This document shows, one piece after another, positions 32,998 through 41,852 of a stretch of 64,000 nt of DNA (position 1 is its first letter; each line of letters begins with the position of its first letter). The stretch comes from a virus. Made by a program: the position numbers and the translations under genes. The DNA lies in the IMG/VR virus record IMGVR_UViG_3300009151_000044, positions 30,009 to 94,008 of that record; one strand, written 5' to 3'. Below the pieces are notes generated by a model. The model had not been told where the DNA came from, ran no database searches, and saw only the letters and a list, made by a program, of their open reading frames with translations.

Positions 32998-35667
32998 TTA
33001 GAACTCAAATAAACTGTTAAATGTATTCTTTTCTTCAGTGCTAGTAACGTCCCACTTCAATACACCGATTAAGTTGTCTAACTTATTATCGATGATTGTT
33101 TGCTCCATTTCAGCATGATCGAACGGCAAGTCTTTGAACCATTGTGGTAATCGTAACTCGTCTACTGGATAGGCAACACTAGTGTATCCAAGAGGATTCT
33201 GTTTTAGCTTACAAACAATAACTTTAGCACCATCGGTAATCGACATTGAGTATTTGTCGTTAAACATACGCTTTAAGGTATTCCAATTAATACTAGCACG
33301 GACATGTCCAGGCATATTAGCTTTACCGGCTTTTACTTCTTTAGCTTGATATTCTGTAATCTTGTTAGCACGTTTAGGTGAACCTTTCTCCCAACCTGGT
33401 CTGCTTTTGAATCTCAATCTAAATTCGCTGATATGTGCTAGTACATCATCTTCGGTGGCTCCTGTCAAGACTTTTTCAAGTACATCACTTAAAAAGTTCT
33501 GAATGAATTCCGGCGTATCACTGCGCTTCAAATCCAAGCCCATGGCCTTGATCTTACCAGGTTTACCATCCACGTCTGCCCGTTTGCCCTCCTTGTCATA
33601 ATACAAGACAGCATAGCGTTTCTTAGTAATGAACAGACTCTTACTGCCAACGATCTCACGACCTGCTTTGATAACTTCACCACGGGTCTTTGGACAGTGG
33701 AACGCATCTAACATAAACTGTGGGAATGTGGTATTGACTTCTTCACCAATTTGGTCATACAACTGTATAACACTTTCTTTAGTCCAGGGTACATGTCCTG
33801 CGGCAATTTCTTTTTCTAATGTTTTATACGCACTAAAGTAACAAGAGTCAGTATCACCATAGATAATAGCTTTGCCTGTGTGATTGTATTCGCCTGCGAT
33901 AATTTCATTTACCTTACTTGCCATATGGTGTGCGATAGCACGTCCAGTAAGAGTGGTAGATTGACCGATGCGTTTATCAAAAAAGCGACACCCAGGATTA
34001 AGAATGGCACCGTACAGCGAGTTAAGATTAATCTTTTTAACCAATTGTCGCTTGTCCCAGTATTCCTCTTCAATTTTATTACCAGCATTGATTGCCTCCT
34101 TTAGTTTAGCTTGCATTTCTTTTCGCTCGCTATACCACCGTTTCAACAATCCGGGAATAATACCTTCATTTTCATAAGTGAAAATAGTACCGTTGGCACT
34201 AAGCATCCAAGGTTGGTTGCTTTCGTAAATTAATCTATATACTTCTGCGGCACTTAGCACATCGCTATCGCCATTTTCCCAGTCGATGGTAATATCAGCG
34301 CCAATTTCTTGACCCATTACTGCAGTATACTCTACACTGCCGAACATACCTTCCCATGCCGCGGCAAATGATTTTCCTTTGGCAGTTTGATTATCGATAT
34401 ATTCTTGTGTTTTAGTTTGTCGTAGTTGCCCAATAATAGTTTCAGGACCCATATTAAGTGCTCTAATGGCACTTGGATATAACGAATTAATGTCTAACGA
34501 GCCAACCCAGTCCTGGATGCCTTCTTTAGGATATGCAACGTAAGCACCAGCGGCCCCTTCGTTGTCTTCACGTTCGTCCATTTTAGTTCTATTGGGAACT
34601 TGAAATCCTCTGCGATGGCATTCATTAATGATAGCCTGTTCAGTTACCGCTACCGCACCCATTGTAGTCTGTAGCAACACAGTACATTCGTGTGCTAGTG
34701 TGTTGGCAAGATCCATGAACTTGAGCTTTTTATCAAGATCATCTAGTAGTTGGCAGTCATTAATATTATATTCTACAAATGTACGGAAGTCATTGTTGTA
34801 TAGCTGATCCAATGTGCCTTCGTATTGTGTTTTACGCTGACCTAATTCGTATTCTGCGATTGCATCCAATCGATACGTATGACGTTCTTCATACGTATAC
34901 TTACGATACAGTTCAAGACTATCTAAGTGTACACGACCAATGAAGTCATAGGTTACTGCTTGACGTCCGTATTTTTCATATTCTCTGCGTTTAGGAAATT
35001 GATTAAACAAACAGAATCTACGTGTATCTTCTTTTGACAGTGCCTTAGTAACACGGTTAACAGTGTAAGGAATATCAAAGCCTTCTGAGTTCCACCCACT
35101 TAGTATGTCGGCGTCTTTAATTAAATCTAAAAATACATCTAGCATTTCTGCTTCAGATGCGTACAACATGACATTGTCAAAGTCTTTGACAGCTTCCTTG
35201 GCTTGTTCCATGGTCATGGTCTTTGGAGGAATTGCCAAACAGATCATAGTGTCCATCCACTGTAGCTTGACTGCTATAGCAGTGATAGGCATGAACGCAT
35301 CGTCCGGACTAGCATAGCCACGTTCTGGGTCAAAGTCGACCTCAATGTCGAAGAACGCTACATTTAGTTTTGGTGCGTCTTGATTAAGATAGTTTTCACT
35401 TAGGCAAACAAAGATTGGATTAATATCTGCTTCGAATAATTTCTTGCCACTATTAATAGCTTGTTCTTTTCGAAACTCTTTTGTGTTTTTACATACAACA
35501 CGGCTTACGGGATCGCCGTAAATGCTTTGGAATTTGCCCCTTGGGTCTTGATAGTAGAACGTGTGCTTAACAGGAATATCTCTGAATTCACGTTCACCTT
35601 TCTTATTACGTTCAACCACTTTGATGATATCATTCTCGCGGTCAAACCATGCGTCTACGTAGCTCAT
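32998..35667 (-). CDS. DNA polymerase, family B (T4 gp43-like)
   Basis: 889 residues, close to T4 gp43. Exonuclease motif I is VAFFDIEVDF; polymerase motifs follow in order: SLDINSLYPSAIRAL (motif A), KINLNSLYGAILN (motif B) and IIYGDTDSCYFS (motif C). Motif set is complete, so both proofreading and synthesis should work. It ends with FNSLFEF, in the position of the clamp-binding C-terminus. A small hairpin stands just before its ribosome binding site. Assignment is firm. Confidence 0.97.
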   Translation of the reverse strand: MSYVDAWFDRENDIIKVVERNKKGEREFRDIPVKHTFYYQDPRGKFQSIYGDPVSRVVCKNTKEFRKEQAINSGKKLFEADINPIFVCLSENYLNQDAPKLNVAFFDIEVDFDPERGYASPDDAFMPITAIAVKLQWMDTMICLAIPPKTMTMEQAKEAVKDFDNVMLYASEAEMLDVFLDLIKDADILSGWNSEGFDIPYTVNRVTKALSKEDTRRFCLFNQFPKRREYEKYGRQAVTYDFIGRVHLDSLELYRKYTYEERHTYRLDAIAEYELGQRKTQYEGTLDQLYNNDFRTFVEYNINDCQLLDDLDKKLKFMDLANTLAHECTVLLQTTMGAVAVTEQAIINECHRRGFQVPNRTKMDEREDNEGAAGAYVAYPKEGIQDWVGSLDINSLYPSAIRALNMGPETIIGQLRQTKTQEYIDNQTAKGKSFAAAWEGMFGSVEYTAVMGQEIGADITIDWENGDSDVLSAAEVYRLIYESNQPWMLSANGTIFTYENEGIIPGLLKRWYSERKEMQAKLKEAINAGNKIEEEYWDKRQLVKKINLNSLYGAILNPGCRFFDKRIGQSTTLTGRAIAHHMASKVNEIIAGEYNHTGKAIIYGDTDSCYFSAYKTLEKEIAAGHVPWTKESVIQLYDQIGEEVNTTFPQFMLDAFHCPKTRGEVIKAGREIVGSKSLFITKKRYAVLYYDKEGKRADVDGKPGKIKAMGLDLKRSDTPEFIQNFLSDVLEKVLTGATEDDVLAHISEFRLRFKSRPGWEKGSPKRANKITEYQAKEVKAGKANMPGHVRASINWNTLKRMFNDKYSMSITDGAKVIVCKLKQNPLGYTSVAYPVDELRLPQWFKDLPFDHAEMEQTIIDNKLDNLIGVLKWDVTSTEEKNTFNSLFEF

Positions 35668-35679
35668 TTAATCTCCATA

Positions 35680-35697
35680 TGTCATTTAGGGCTGACA
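35680..35697 (-). promoter_or_regulatory. Candidate translational operator in the polymerase leader
   Basis: On the minus strand TGTCA and TGACA form a 5-bp stem with an 8-nt loop (GCCCTAAA), ending 3 nt before the GGAG ribosome binding site. T4 gp43 represses its own translation by binding a hairpin of this same geometry (5-bp stem, 8-nt loop) next to its binding site. The loop sequence differs. Confidence 0.45.
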
Positions 35698-35748
35698 AAC
35701 ACCAACGTTGCGGTTTATGGCCCGCCTGCCATCTATAGTATACTGCTT

Positions 35749-36006
35749 TTAGATACGTTTTGTAATATCCAAAATTGCTTCAATCTCAGCCCAATCTTCA
35801 TTGTGTGAACTCCAATCGCCCTTGTGAGCAATCTTAATAGCACGATTAATAACGCTGGGTTTGATCTGTAATTCTTCTGCTACTGCCTTGACTGTTTCTT
35901 TTAAGCCTTCTGTAAGATCTTCAACTTCACGTAGTACCGTACTACCTTCCGAAATCAATCGCTCTAGTTTTGCCTTTTCTTCTGCGCCATAATTACGTCC
36001 TGACAT
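35749..36006 (-). CDS. DsbA-like double-stranded DNA-binding protein
   Basis: 85 residues. Starts MSGRNYGAEEKAKLERLISE and contains LKETVKAVAEELQIKPSVIN followed by RAIKIAHKGDW. Size and this helix-turn-helix-like end resemble T4 DsbA, a small dsDNA-binding protein that binds late promoter regions. The whole-chain similarity is modest, so the assignment is tentative. It is the first gene after a terminator and its own promoter, and it precedes the DNA polymerase gene by 81 nt. Confidence 0.65.
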   Translation of the reverse strand: MSGRNYGAEEKAKLERLISEGSTVLREVEDLTEGLKETVKAVAEELQIKPSVINRAIKIAHKGDWSSHNEDWAEIEAILDITKRI

Positions 36007-36029
36007 GTGATATCTCCTTGTATAAGCCT

Positions 36030-36058
36030 ATTATACTTTACTTATCTTGTAATAGCAA
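36030..36058 (-). promoter_or_regulatory. Sigma70-type promoter of dsbA-polymerase operon
   Basis: TTGCTA (36053-36058), 17-bp spacer, TATAAT (36030-36035) on the minus strand. ATAAG...CTTAT repeats flank the -10. It follows the terminator of the late block and drives the replication genes. Confidence 0.7.
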
Positions 36059-36080
36059 CCACTTAGAAATTTTAGAGGTG

Positions 36081-36107
36081 AAAATGGCAGAACGAATCTG
36101 CCATTTT
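36081..36107 (-). terminator. Intrinsic terminator of the late block
   Basis: An 11-bp stem with a 5-nt loop (AAAATGGCAGA TTCGT TCTGCCATTTT) ending in a T run, just after the stop of the 666-residue gene. Its A-rich start also makes it work in the opposite direction. Confidence 0.85.
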
Positions 36108-36117
36108 AACTAATTGA

Positions 36118-38118
36118 TTACTTTAGTTTTTCTTGAGCAGCCGCTAGTCCTTTTTGGATTTCTGGATTTTTAGAAGTGCTTAGATCTTTAATTAATGCTT
36201 CAATTTGAGCTTTTAGTGCTGCCATCTCAGCATCGTCGGCTGCTGATGTATCTGGAGGATTTGTTTGTCCACCTTGACCACCGCCTTCTGGAGGTTTAAC
36301 TGGAACATTAGGTCTAACTGGGGTATTAGGAGTAACTGGAGTATTAGGGGTAACTGGGTCATTGCCACCAAGTTTGCCCGAAGCATAACCGCCTGCTAGT
36401 CCAAGCCCAGTCAATCCAGCTGCAGTTTTTAGTGGATTATTTTTTATCGCTTTAACACCTTGGCCGGCACGATAAGCGCCTCTTGCTAGCGCAGGCTGAG
36501 CGGCAAGTTGCTTTTGAAATATTTTAGTACCTTGACCAACTACTTGCGGATTACCTGCTCTAGTTAACGCTCCGGTAGCAACTTTTGCTCCTGATGCGCC
36601 TGTTTTAAACGCATTTAAAGCGCCTTTAGCAATGCTATCCCAAATGCCTTCTTCTAAACCTTCACTTAACCCTGCTGCCTGAGGATCAAATTTTTGCCCC
36701 GTGGGTTGTAATGAGTTATTATCTAAAATTTCCATAGATGGATATGCTAAGATTGGTCCTGTATCTGGTTTAACAACTATGAATTGCTGACCTGCCTTTT
36801 CATGTCCTGGAGGAAATTCCATAAATTCGCCCCCTGCCCTAACAACCATATCGGCCATTTGTTGTTCTTCTGGAGTTGGAGCATCTGGTTTGGCAGCTGG
36901 ATTAGCGTCAGCAACCGGCGCTACATCATCTTCTTCATTAATTCTATCTAACTTTTGTTGTAATTCTCTCATTGTTTCTGCTAGTGATTTTTGTGGCATA
37001 GTAGTCTCTTGAATTTTTAAACGCTGCATGGCGGCTTGTGTTTCTGTACCCATACGTCCGTCGGCACCGTACTTAGGTAATGCGTTTGGATCTTTGGCAA
37101 GGATACGTTGTTGTAATTCCTTGACTTTTGGATCAACTGGTCCTGCGCCCGGCGGTGGAGTTGGTTGGCCACTTTGAGCGGCAGGTTTACCTGTTTTTGG
37201 ATCTACCTTATTCTCTGGATTGTCATACTTGTCAGTAGCACCCGACAGTTCACGACCAGCTTGCCAAGCACCTAGACCAAGAGCTGGGATCCACCCTACA
37301 CCTGGTACTAATGAAAACGCACCCGACAATCCGTTTAATGCAGCACCGAGGTAGTCTCCCTTTTTATAGCTGTCGTAAGCACCTTGTGCGCCTAGTACTG
37401 CGCCAACGCCCGGTGCAGCTCTGCCAAGTACTTTAGTAGCGGCAGCGCCAAATCCTTCGTCAGTGTGTTCTTCACGTACTTCATAGCCAAATGATTCAAC
37501 TAGGCTCTGAGCAATACCGCTTTTGTAGTTGATACTTTCCTTGACCTTGTTCTTTGGTAAGTTTGGATTTGAACCAGCAATATACGGATTACCTTCACTA
37601 TCGGTGGATGCTACATTGCCGTTGGTGTCAGTAGTCATTTTACTACCGTCACCCATATCTCGTGTAGTCGGGCCTGCTGGCTTGCCACCTTGCCCACGTT
37701 TAGCTCTTAATGCGTTGTACTTTTCAATTAATTCTAATAATTTCTTTAGCTTTTCCATCAAGGCAGCATCGGCATCAGCAGTTTCTTTGTACTGCTTCCA
37801 GTTGACACCTTCTGGGAAATCAATGTACTTGCCGTCTGCTGTAATTACACCGTCAACACTGGCTGGATTCCAACCTGAACGATTTAATGTGTCGCCGTTC
37901 CATACAGTAATACGAGAACCGGTCATTGGGCCTTCACCGCCTTGATTGCCGCCTTCCCAGTAAAATGTTCCGTCAGGTGCCAGCATCAACGGCATCTTAT
38001 TACCCAAATTGCCTTTGTGAAAGTGTGTGGGTTTAAATTCTGTAGGAGCAGTTGCTTCATTAACATACGTGCCGGCTTGAATTGCTTCTAATTTGTTAAC
38101 TAATGATCGGTAGTCCAT
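36118..38118 (-). CDS. Large late protein with peptidoglycan-binding-like motif
   Basis: 666 residues. N-terminus MDYRSLVNKLEAIQAGTYVN is helical. A central hydrophobic glycine-rich stretch (GLSGAFSLVPGVGWIPALGL) could cross a membrane. Then VKELQQRILAKDPNAL, DGRMGTETQAAMQRL resembles a peptidoglycan-binding (PGB-1) domain, and the C-terminus has Pro-rich repeats (PVTPNTPVTPNTPVRPN). It may be an internal head or ejection protein acting on the cell wall at entry; this is inference. A late promoter motif lies 21 nt upstream. Confidence 0.65.
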   Translation of the reverse strand: MDYRSLVNKLEAIQAGTYVNEATAPTEFKPTHFHKGNLGNKMPLMLAPDGTFYWEGGNQGGEGPMTGSRITVWNGDTLNRSGWNPASVDGVITADGKYIDFPEGVNWKQYKETADADAALMEKLKKLLELIEKYNALRAKRGQGGKPAGPTTRDMGDGSKMTTDTNGNVASTDSEGNPYIAGSNPNLPKNKVKESINYKSGIAQSLVESFGYEVREEHTDEGFGAAATKVLGRAAPGVGAVLGAQGAYDSYKKGDYLGAALNGLSGAFSLVPGVGWIPALGLGAWQAGRELSGATDKYDNPENKVDPKTGKPAAQSGQPTPPPGAGPVDPKVKELQQRILAKDPNALPKYGADGRMGTETQAAMQRLKIQETTMPQKSLAETMRELQQKLDRINEEDDVAPVADANPAAKPDAPTPEEQQMADMVVRAGGEFMEFPPGHEKAGQQFIVVKPDTGPILAYPSMEILDNNSLQPTGQKFDPQAAGLSEGLEEGIWDSIAKGALNAFKTGASGAKVATGALTRAGNPQVVGQGTKIFQKQLAAQPALARGAYRAGQGVKAIKNNPLKTAAGLTGLGLAGGYASGKLGGNDPVTPNTPVTPNTPVRPNVPVKPPEGGGQGGQTNPPDTSAADDAEMAALKAQIEALIKDLSTSKNPEIQKGLAAAQEKLK

Positions 38119-38138
38119 TTCAATCTTCCTTGATATTC

Positions 38139-38146
38139 TATTTATT
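38139..38146 (-). promoter_or_regulatory. T4-type late promoter motif
   Basis: AATAAATA on the minus strand, 21 nt upstream of the start at 38118. It overlaps the end of the next gene and lies in the position expected for a T4-type late core. Confidence 0.5.
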
Positions 38147-39098
38147 TCTTAGGTACACAATTGGGGACAGTTTTGCCGCCCTTTTTCTTCATGCCTACTT
38201 GCTTGTAATCTTTCCAGCAAGGATCGTTATCCTCGCCAATATTCTTATCTATGCCACGACTGGCAATGCCGCCACGCTTGCGTTTTGCCGCAAGTTCTTC
38301 TATGCCGTGGCGGATTTGTTCTATGTTTTGTTCAAGACCCATAAACATTCCGCCTTGGGCTTTTTTAACAATTTCTTCCCACGCTACCAGGCTATCACTA
38401 TCTGCTAGTTGTGCTAGTTCTTTCAACTGGGCACGGGCTGACATAATACGGCCTTTAAGGCTCATAGGATTAGCTTTTTCGTGACCGTATATAGTTGGAT
38501 CGTTTGGATCACCAGTCATGTCGATTGGAGTTTCTTGTAAATCGCCGATGCTTTGTTTGTAAGCAATAGCGGCATCAATCTCTTCTAGACTTAGTTTTGG
38601 AGCAAACCCTTTGTATGTTCCAGCTTTTAATCCTTGCAACACAGTCATTTTTAAATTAGATCCACGCGGACCTGTTGGAGCAGGGGCTGCCTCAGGGGCT
38701 GCCTCAGGGGCGATTGGTTGCCCAGTTAGTCGATTGATCCCCGGCGGAGTTTCTTGTCCAGGTACTACCCGCTCATTAAGTCTACTTTCTCTCATCATAA
38801 CACGATCAGCAATAGTTTGTGCGTACTGATTAATCAGTTGACGCTTGTGTGCTTGTGCTTCTACAGCTTCTTCATCAAGTTCTTGAAGATAGCCTTTCAG
38901 CAATGATTCTGTTCTAATTAGGGGAGGTGTTTCTTTAGGTGTAGCATAATGTTGCATTGCCATTTGTACAGGCAACGCAACTTTATGTGGATTAGCACCT
39001 TCAGTAACGACTGAAAGAAATTTCTTCATGTCGTTTGCGCCTTCTACAGGCTTTGTAGATACTCCATCCAACGCCTGTAGTATGCGCTTCATGTCCAT
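38142..39098 (-). CDS. Late protein with conserved C-terminal Cys/Lys motif
   Basis: 318 residues. N-terminus MDMKRILQALDGVSTKPVEG with two possible prohead-protease-like sites (KPVEG and SVVTEG, compare the T4 gp21 rule of hydrophobic-x-Glu before Gly/Ala). The C-terminal 45 residues, RGIDKNIGEDNDPCWKDYKQ then VGMKKKGGKTVPNCVPKK, form a short module common in marine T4-like phage proteins. An Ala/Glu/Pro repeat (PEAAPEAAPAP) lies in the middle. Probably a scaffold or internal head protein; function is inferred from position. Confidence 0.6.
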   Translation of the reverse strand: MDMKRILQALDGVSTKPVEGANDMKKFLSVVTEGANPHKVALPVQMAMQHYATPKETPPLIRTESLLKGYLQELDEEAVEAQAHKRQLINQYAQTIADRVMMRESRLNERVVPGQETPPGINRLTGQPIAPEAAPEAAPAPTGPRGSNLKMTVLQGLKAGTYKGFAPKLSLEEIDAAIAYKQSIGDLQETPIDMTGDPNDPTIYGHEKANPMSLKGRIMSARAQLKELAQLADSDSLVAWEEIVKKAQGGMFMGLEQNIEQIRHGIEELAAKRKRGGIASRGIDKNIGEDNDPCWKDYKQVGMKKKGGKTVPNCVPKK

Positions 39099-39102
39099 TG
39101 GA

Positions 39103-40497
39103 TTACCCCAATAGACGCTTTGTTAACGCACGTAATTGATCAACTTCGCTTGATTCTTTAACAATAACATTTTCGTTAAGATTTAAACGACCAGTTAGTT
39201 CACGCATACGAGCTAATTCAGAACTTTCTTTAACTGTTTCTTTCTTATCAGCAACTGCTTTCTTCATTGGCTCTTTTTTGTCACCATCTTTGTCCATGTC
39301 TAAGAAGTCAGGCTTTTTACCTTTCTTAGCTTCGGCAACTGCTTGAGCAACATATGATTCAGTTTTCTTTTCTTTCTTAGCAAAAGGATTAACACCTTTC
39401 TTTGGACCTGCTTTCTTATCAGCAACTGCTTTCTTCATTGGCTCTTTTTTGTCACCATCTTTGTCCATGTCTAAGAAGTCAGGCTTTTTACCTTTACCTT
39501 CGTAAACGCCTTGACCATAAGTTTCGTCAACTTCTTTTTCTTTCTTAGCATTAGGATCAACTTTCTTGCCATCTTTAACACGAGTTACTGTGCCTGGATT
39601 TTTCTTTTCGTAGTCTTTAGAATCTTTAGCGGCAGCTTTGTCAGCAGCCTTGTCAGCGGCTTTGTCAGCGGCTGAGCGTGACTTAGCTTGGCTCTTTGGT
39701 TCTGTATGTGGCTCGTCAGTGAAACGATTTGGATTGTGAGTATGGCGTGTTACCCCTTTTGATGGACGAGTAATTTCACCGCCTGTTGAAGATAATTCTT
39801 CTTCAACTTCTTTTGATGGAGTATATGTACCCTTAACTTCGCCTGTACCAAAATTTGTACTGCCACCTGGGTATTCTGCGGTTAACTCATCTAATTCTTG
39901 ATTGTCTGGAATACCATTATGATTCTTATCTAGACGCTTGTGTGCTGCATGAGTAGCTTTGGTTAAACGCTTATATTTTTCAACTTTCTTTTCAACATGA
40001 TCAGGAACAGGCATGCCCATAGTAAGTCTCTTACCAGTACCACCACATTCTGTACATTGCTCTTCTTTGCCGCCACCGATCATTCTAGTTTCTTCAACTT
40101 TAGATTTTTTAGCTTGTTTTACTTTAAGCTCTTTGATCTTTGCTTTAGCTTCCATTAACTTGTTCTTAAGAGCAACTTTTTGCCCTTCAGAAAGAACATC
40201 ACTGTTATCTAGCTTATGACCGTATTCGCTGAACTCCATCTCGTATTCAAGATAGTGATATACTGAAGCAATATAATCAGCGGCTTTAGTAATCTTAGCT
40301 TGTACCCAACCTTCTAGTTGAGCGTTGTCTTCTAGCTTTTTAAATAGCTTGAAACTGTAGTTAGCTAGTTTGTACAAATCAGCTTTGGCCATTGCGCCTT
40401 CTTCGTCTGTTTGTCCTGGCTCTAAGCCCACGACTTGCCCGCTCATTTCTGGTTGTGTTGGTTCCATTTCTGGGCTCATTTGATCTAATTCTGGCAT
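39103..40497 (-). CDS. Late protein with EF-hand-like loops and Lys-rich repeats
   Basis: 464 residues. The N-terminal 130 residues are helical and charged. CTECGGTGKRL (CxxCxGxG) might bind zinc with a partner. DKNHNGIPDNQEL fits an EF-hand calcium loop, and two copies of a repeat contain FLDMDKDGDKKEPMKKAV with DxDxDG. Ala-Asp-Lys repeats add to the low complexity. The 85-bp perfect repeat lies within the C-terminal part. A scaffold or prohead-core role is likely from context and composition. A late promoter motif lies 25 nt upstream. Confidence 0.65.
   Translation of the reverse strand: MPELDQMSPEMEPTQPEMSGQVVGLEPGQTDEEGAMAKADLYKLANYSFKLFKKLEDNAQLEGWVQAKITKAADYIASVYHYLEYEMEFSEYGHKLDNSDVLSEGQKVALKNKLMEAKAKIKELKVKQAKKSKVEETRMIGGGKEEQCTECGGTGKRLTMGMPVPDHVEKKVEKYKRLTKATHAAHKRLDKNHNGIPDNQELDELTAEYPGGSTNFGTGEVKGTYTPSKEVEEELSSTGGEITRPSKGVTRHTHNPNRFTDEPHTEPKSQAKSRSAADKAADKAADKAAAKDSKDYEKKNPGTVTRVKDGKKVDPNAKKEKEVDETYGQGVYEGKGKKPDFLDMDKDGDKKEPMKKAVADKKAGPKKGVNPFAKKEKKTESYVAQAVAEAKKGKKPDFLDMDKDGDKKEPMKKAVADKKETVKESSELARMRELTGRLNLNENVIVKESSEVDQLRALTKRLLG
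39240..39495 (-). repeat. 85-bp perfect direct repeat inside a late gene
   Basis: Copies at 39240-39324 and 39411-39495, 171 bp apart and in frame. Both encode FLDMDKDGDKKEPMKKAVAD, an acidic-then-basic module. The perfect identity implies recent duplication or gene conversion, and copy number could vary by slippage. Confidence 0.9.
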
Positions 40498-40522
40498 GGT
40501 ATGTAACTCCGTTATCTTTATG

Positions 40523-40529
40523 TATTTAG
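40523..40529 (-). promoter_or_regulatory. T4-type late promoter motif
   Basis: CTAAATA on the minus strand, 25 nt upstream of the start at 40497 and overlapping the stop of the next gene. Confidence 0.45.
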
Positions 40530-41170
40530 CGTCTTTTAACTACTGCGGCCTTCTTTGCCGGGCCACCAAATAGGCTGCTTCCTTTAATATCTAAACCGTT
40601 TTTAGCAGTTCCGTCTTTGTTTCTAGGTTGTACAACCTTAGGTTGCGGGGGTGCTTTTGTACCACTATGCCCAGGTCTACCGATATAACTCTTCTTTCCA
40701 CGTGCTTTTCCCGGACTAATATGTGGTGCATCCACGGTACCTATACTAGCAGAACTAGTTGCTCCGGCAGTTGCTGATTCGTTAGTCGGTGCCCACCATT
40801 TACCGGGTCCAAATTCTTTGTCAGCACTATCTTTTTGCATACTAAAACTACGACCGCTTGTACTGTATTTTGCCTTAGCCCACTTTCCACTTTTAGTTTT
40901 TTTAACTCCGTACATGGCAGCTGTGTCTTCTTGTCCAGGTTGTACACTGTAAAAGTAGTAACCTTTTAATACAGGCTTATCTTCCGGTGCTTGGTAACGT
41001 TGTTGTGGCTCTTTATCCCACCCTTCGTCATTTGCACCACCATCATCTTGATATGCTTGTGATTGATGCTTGCCCATGCCGCTTACGCTAGAACGATAGT
41101 CTCGATCATAAGCACTTGGACTGCCTGGTCGACGATAATGACCGTCGGTTAAAAGTTCACGTATTTTCAT
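40526..41170 (-). CDS. Basic late protein with ELL-type N-terminus
   Basis: 214 residues, Lys/Gly/Pro/Ser-rich and largely disordered. N-terminus MKIRELLTDGHYRRPGSPSA shares the M-x-[IL]-[RN]-E-L-[LF] start of three neighbours. The middle has GYYFYSVQPGQEDTAAMYGV, a compact beta segment. The C-terminal half is basic (GKKSYIGRPGHSGTKAPPQP). It overlaps the upstream gene by 4 nt (ATGA). A DNA-associated internal head protein is plausible. Confidence 0.55.
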   Translation of the reverse strand: MKIRELLTDGHYRRPGSPSAYDRDYRSSVSGMGKHQSQAYQDDGGANDEGWDKEPQQRYQAPEDKPVLKGYYFYSVQPGQEDTAAMYGVKKTKSGKWAKAKYSTSGRSFSMQKDSADKEFGPGKWWAPTNESATAGATSSASIGTVDAPHISPGKARGKKSYIGRPGHSGTKAPPQPKVVQPRNKDGTAKNGLDIKGSSLFGGPAKKAAVVKRR

Positions 41171-41565
41171 ATGCCGTATTGATTCCGTTTAGGGTTGGCA
41201 ACAGTACTTTTTGTATTTGTACCCTCAACTTCTTCACTATTTTTTGAAGTTAGTGTTTTGCCTTTCAATCCCATATTTTTTTTGCTTTTATTAATAATCT
41301 CTTCTTCAGCGTCAGTGTAAGCGAAAGTTGCCAATTGATTAGCAGTATGACTTTTTTGATCCATTGGGTGTAGATCGTCCGGACTACCGGCCATGTTTAC
41401 ACCAAATCTATACATATCGTAATACCAACCAGGTAGTTCTGGGTAAGTGGTCATATTTTTAATTGCTGACTTATGATGAGAATGAAGTTTGCCAGTTTTG
41501 CCCTTTCTCCCGCCGTTGCCGCCGGTATCTCCAGTATCTTCGTTAAACAGTTCTCTTAAATTCAT
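41167..41565 (-). CDS. Late protein sharing its C-terminal domain with the 1120-residue fusion
   Basis: 132 residues from the ATG that overlaps the upstream stop (ATGA). N-terminus MNLRELFNEDTGDTGGNGGR is the shared short peptide. Then KSAIKNMTTYPELPGWYYDM, YRFGVNMAGSPDD and the ending STVANPKRNQYGI match residues 1015-1120 of the fusion (KASMKNMITMPDQ, YRMGIALAGAPDY, SSVAKRKKNQYGV). The two are clearly homologous over about 100 residues. The domain may be a packaging or assembly tag; its function is unknown. Confidence 0.65.
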   Translation of the reverse strand: MNLRELFNEDTGDTGGNGGRKGKTGKLHSHHKSAIKNMTTYPELPGWYYDMYRFGVNMAGSPDDLHPMDQKSHTANQLATFAYTDAEEEIINKSKKNMGLKGKTLTSKNSEEVEGTNTKSTVANPKRNQYGI

Positions 41566-41852
41566 TTGACTGGTTTCTCCCCAGTCATGTAGGGCAAGCT
41601 GAACCATAGTTTAAACCACTCGGGAGTTCCGGGTTTAATATTATGCTTTTTCATTAACTCGCCTTTAGCATTACCAGTTACACTAATATTACTACCTTGA
41701 TTGGCACGATATTCGTGTAATCTTGCTTCACCGCCAAGACCGCCTAATCCCGCTAATGCTTTTAATTCGTGTATAGGATCATCGGGAGCAAGGTAGCAAT
41801 CTTCATTGCTATCCTGATTTAAATTTTCTGCGGTGATCCTATACTGTTTCAT
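41562..41852 (-). CDS. Conserved late T4-like phage protein
   Basis: 96 residues from the ATG overlapping the dps stop (ATGA). N-terminus MKQYRITAENLNQDSNEDCY; the conserved end is NIKPGTPEWFKLWFSLPYMT followed by GEKPVK, a motif I recognise in late proteins of T4-like marine phages. Glycine-rich centre (ALAGLGGLGGEARLHEY). Function unknown; position in the late head/lysis block suggests a virion or assembly component. Confidence 0.6.
   Translation of the reverse strand: MKQYRITAENLNQDSNEDCYLAPDDPIHELKALAGLGGLGGEARLHEYRANQGSNISVTGNAKGELMKKHNIKPGTPEWFKLWFSLPYMTGEKPVK

Noticed and set aside
35461-35808. 115-residue plus-strand frame spanning the polymerase start
   Set aside because: Antisense to the polymerase start, its leader and the end of the dsbA-like gene; no ribosome binding site.
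37529-37945. 138-residue plus-strand frame inside a late gene
   Set aside because: Antisense to the 666-residue late protein; no ribosome binding site or motif.
41565-41607. Longer start of the gene ending at 41167 (begins MVQLALHDWG)
   Set aside because: The ATG at 41565 overlaps the upstream stop (ATGA) and gives the shared ELF N-terminus; the extension would lie inside the upstream gene.
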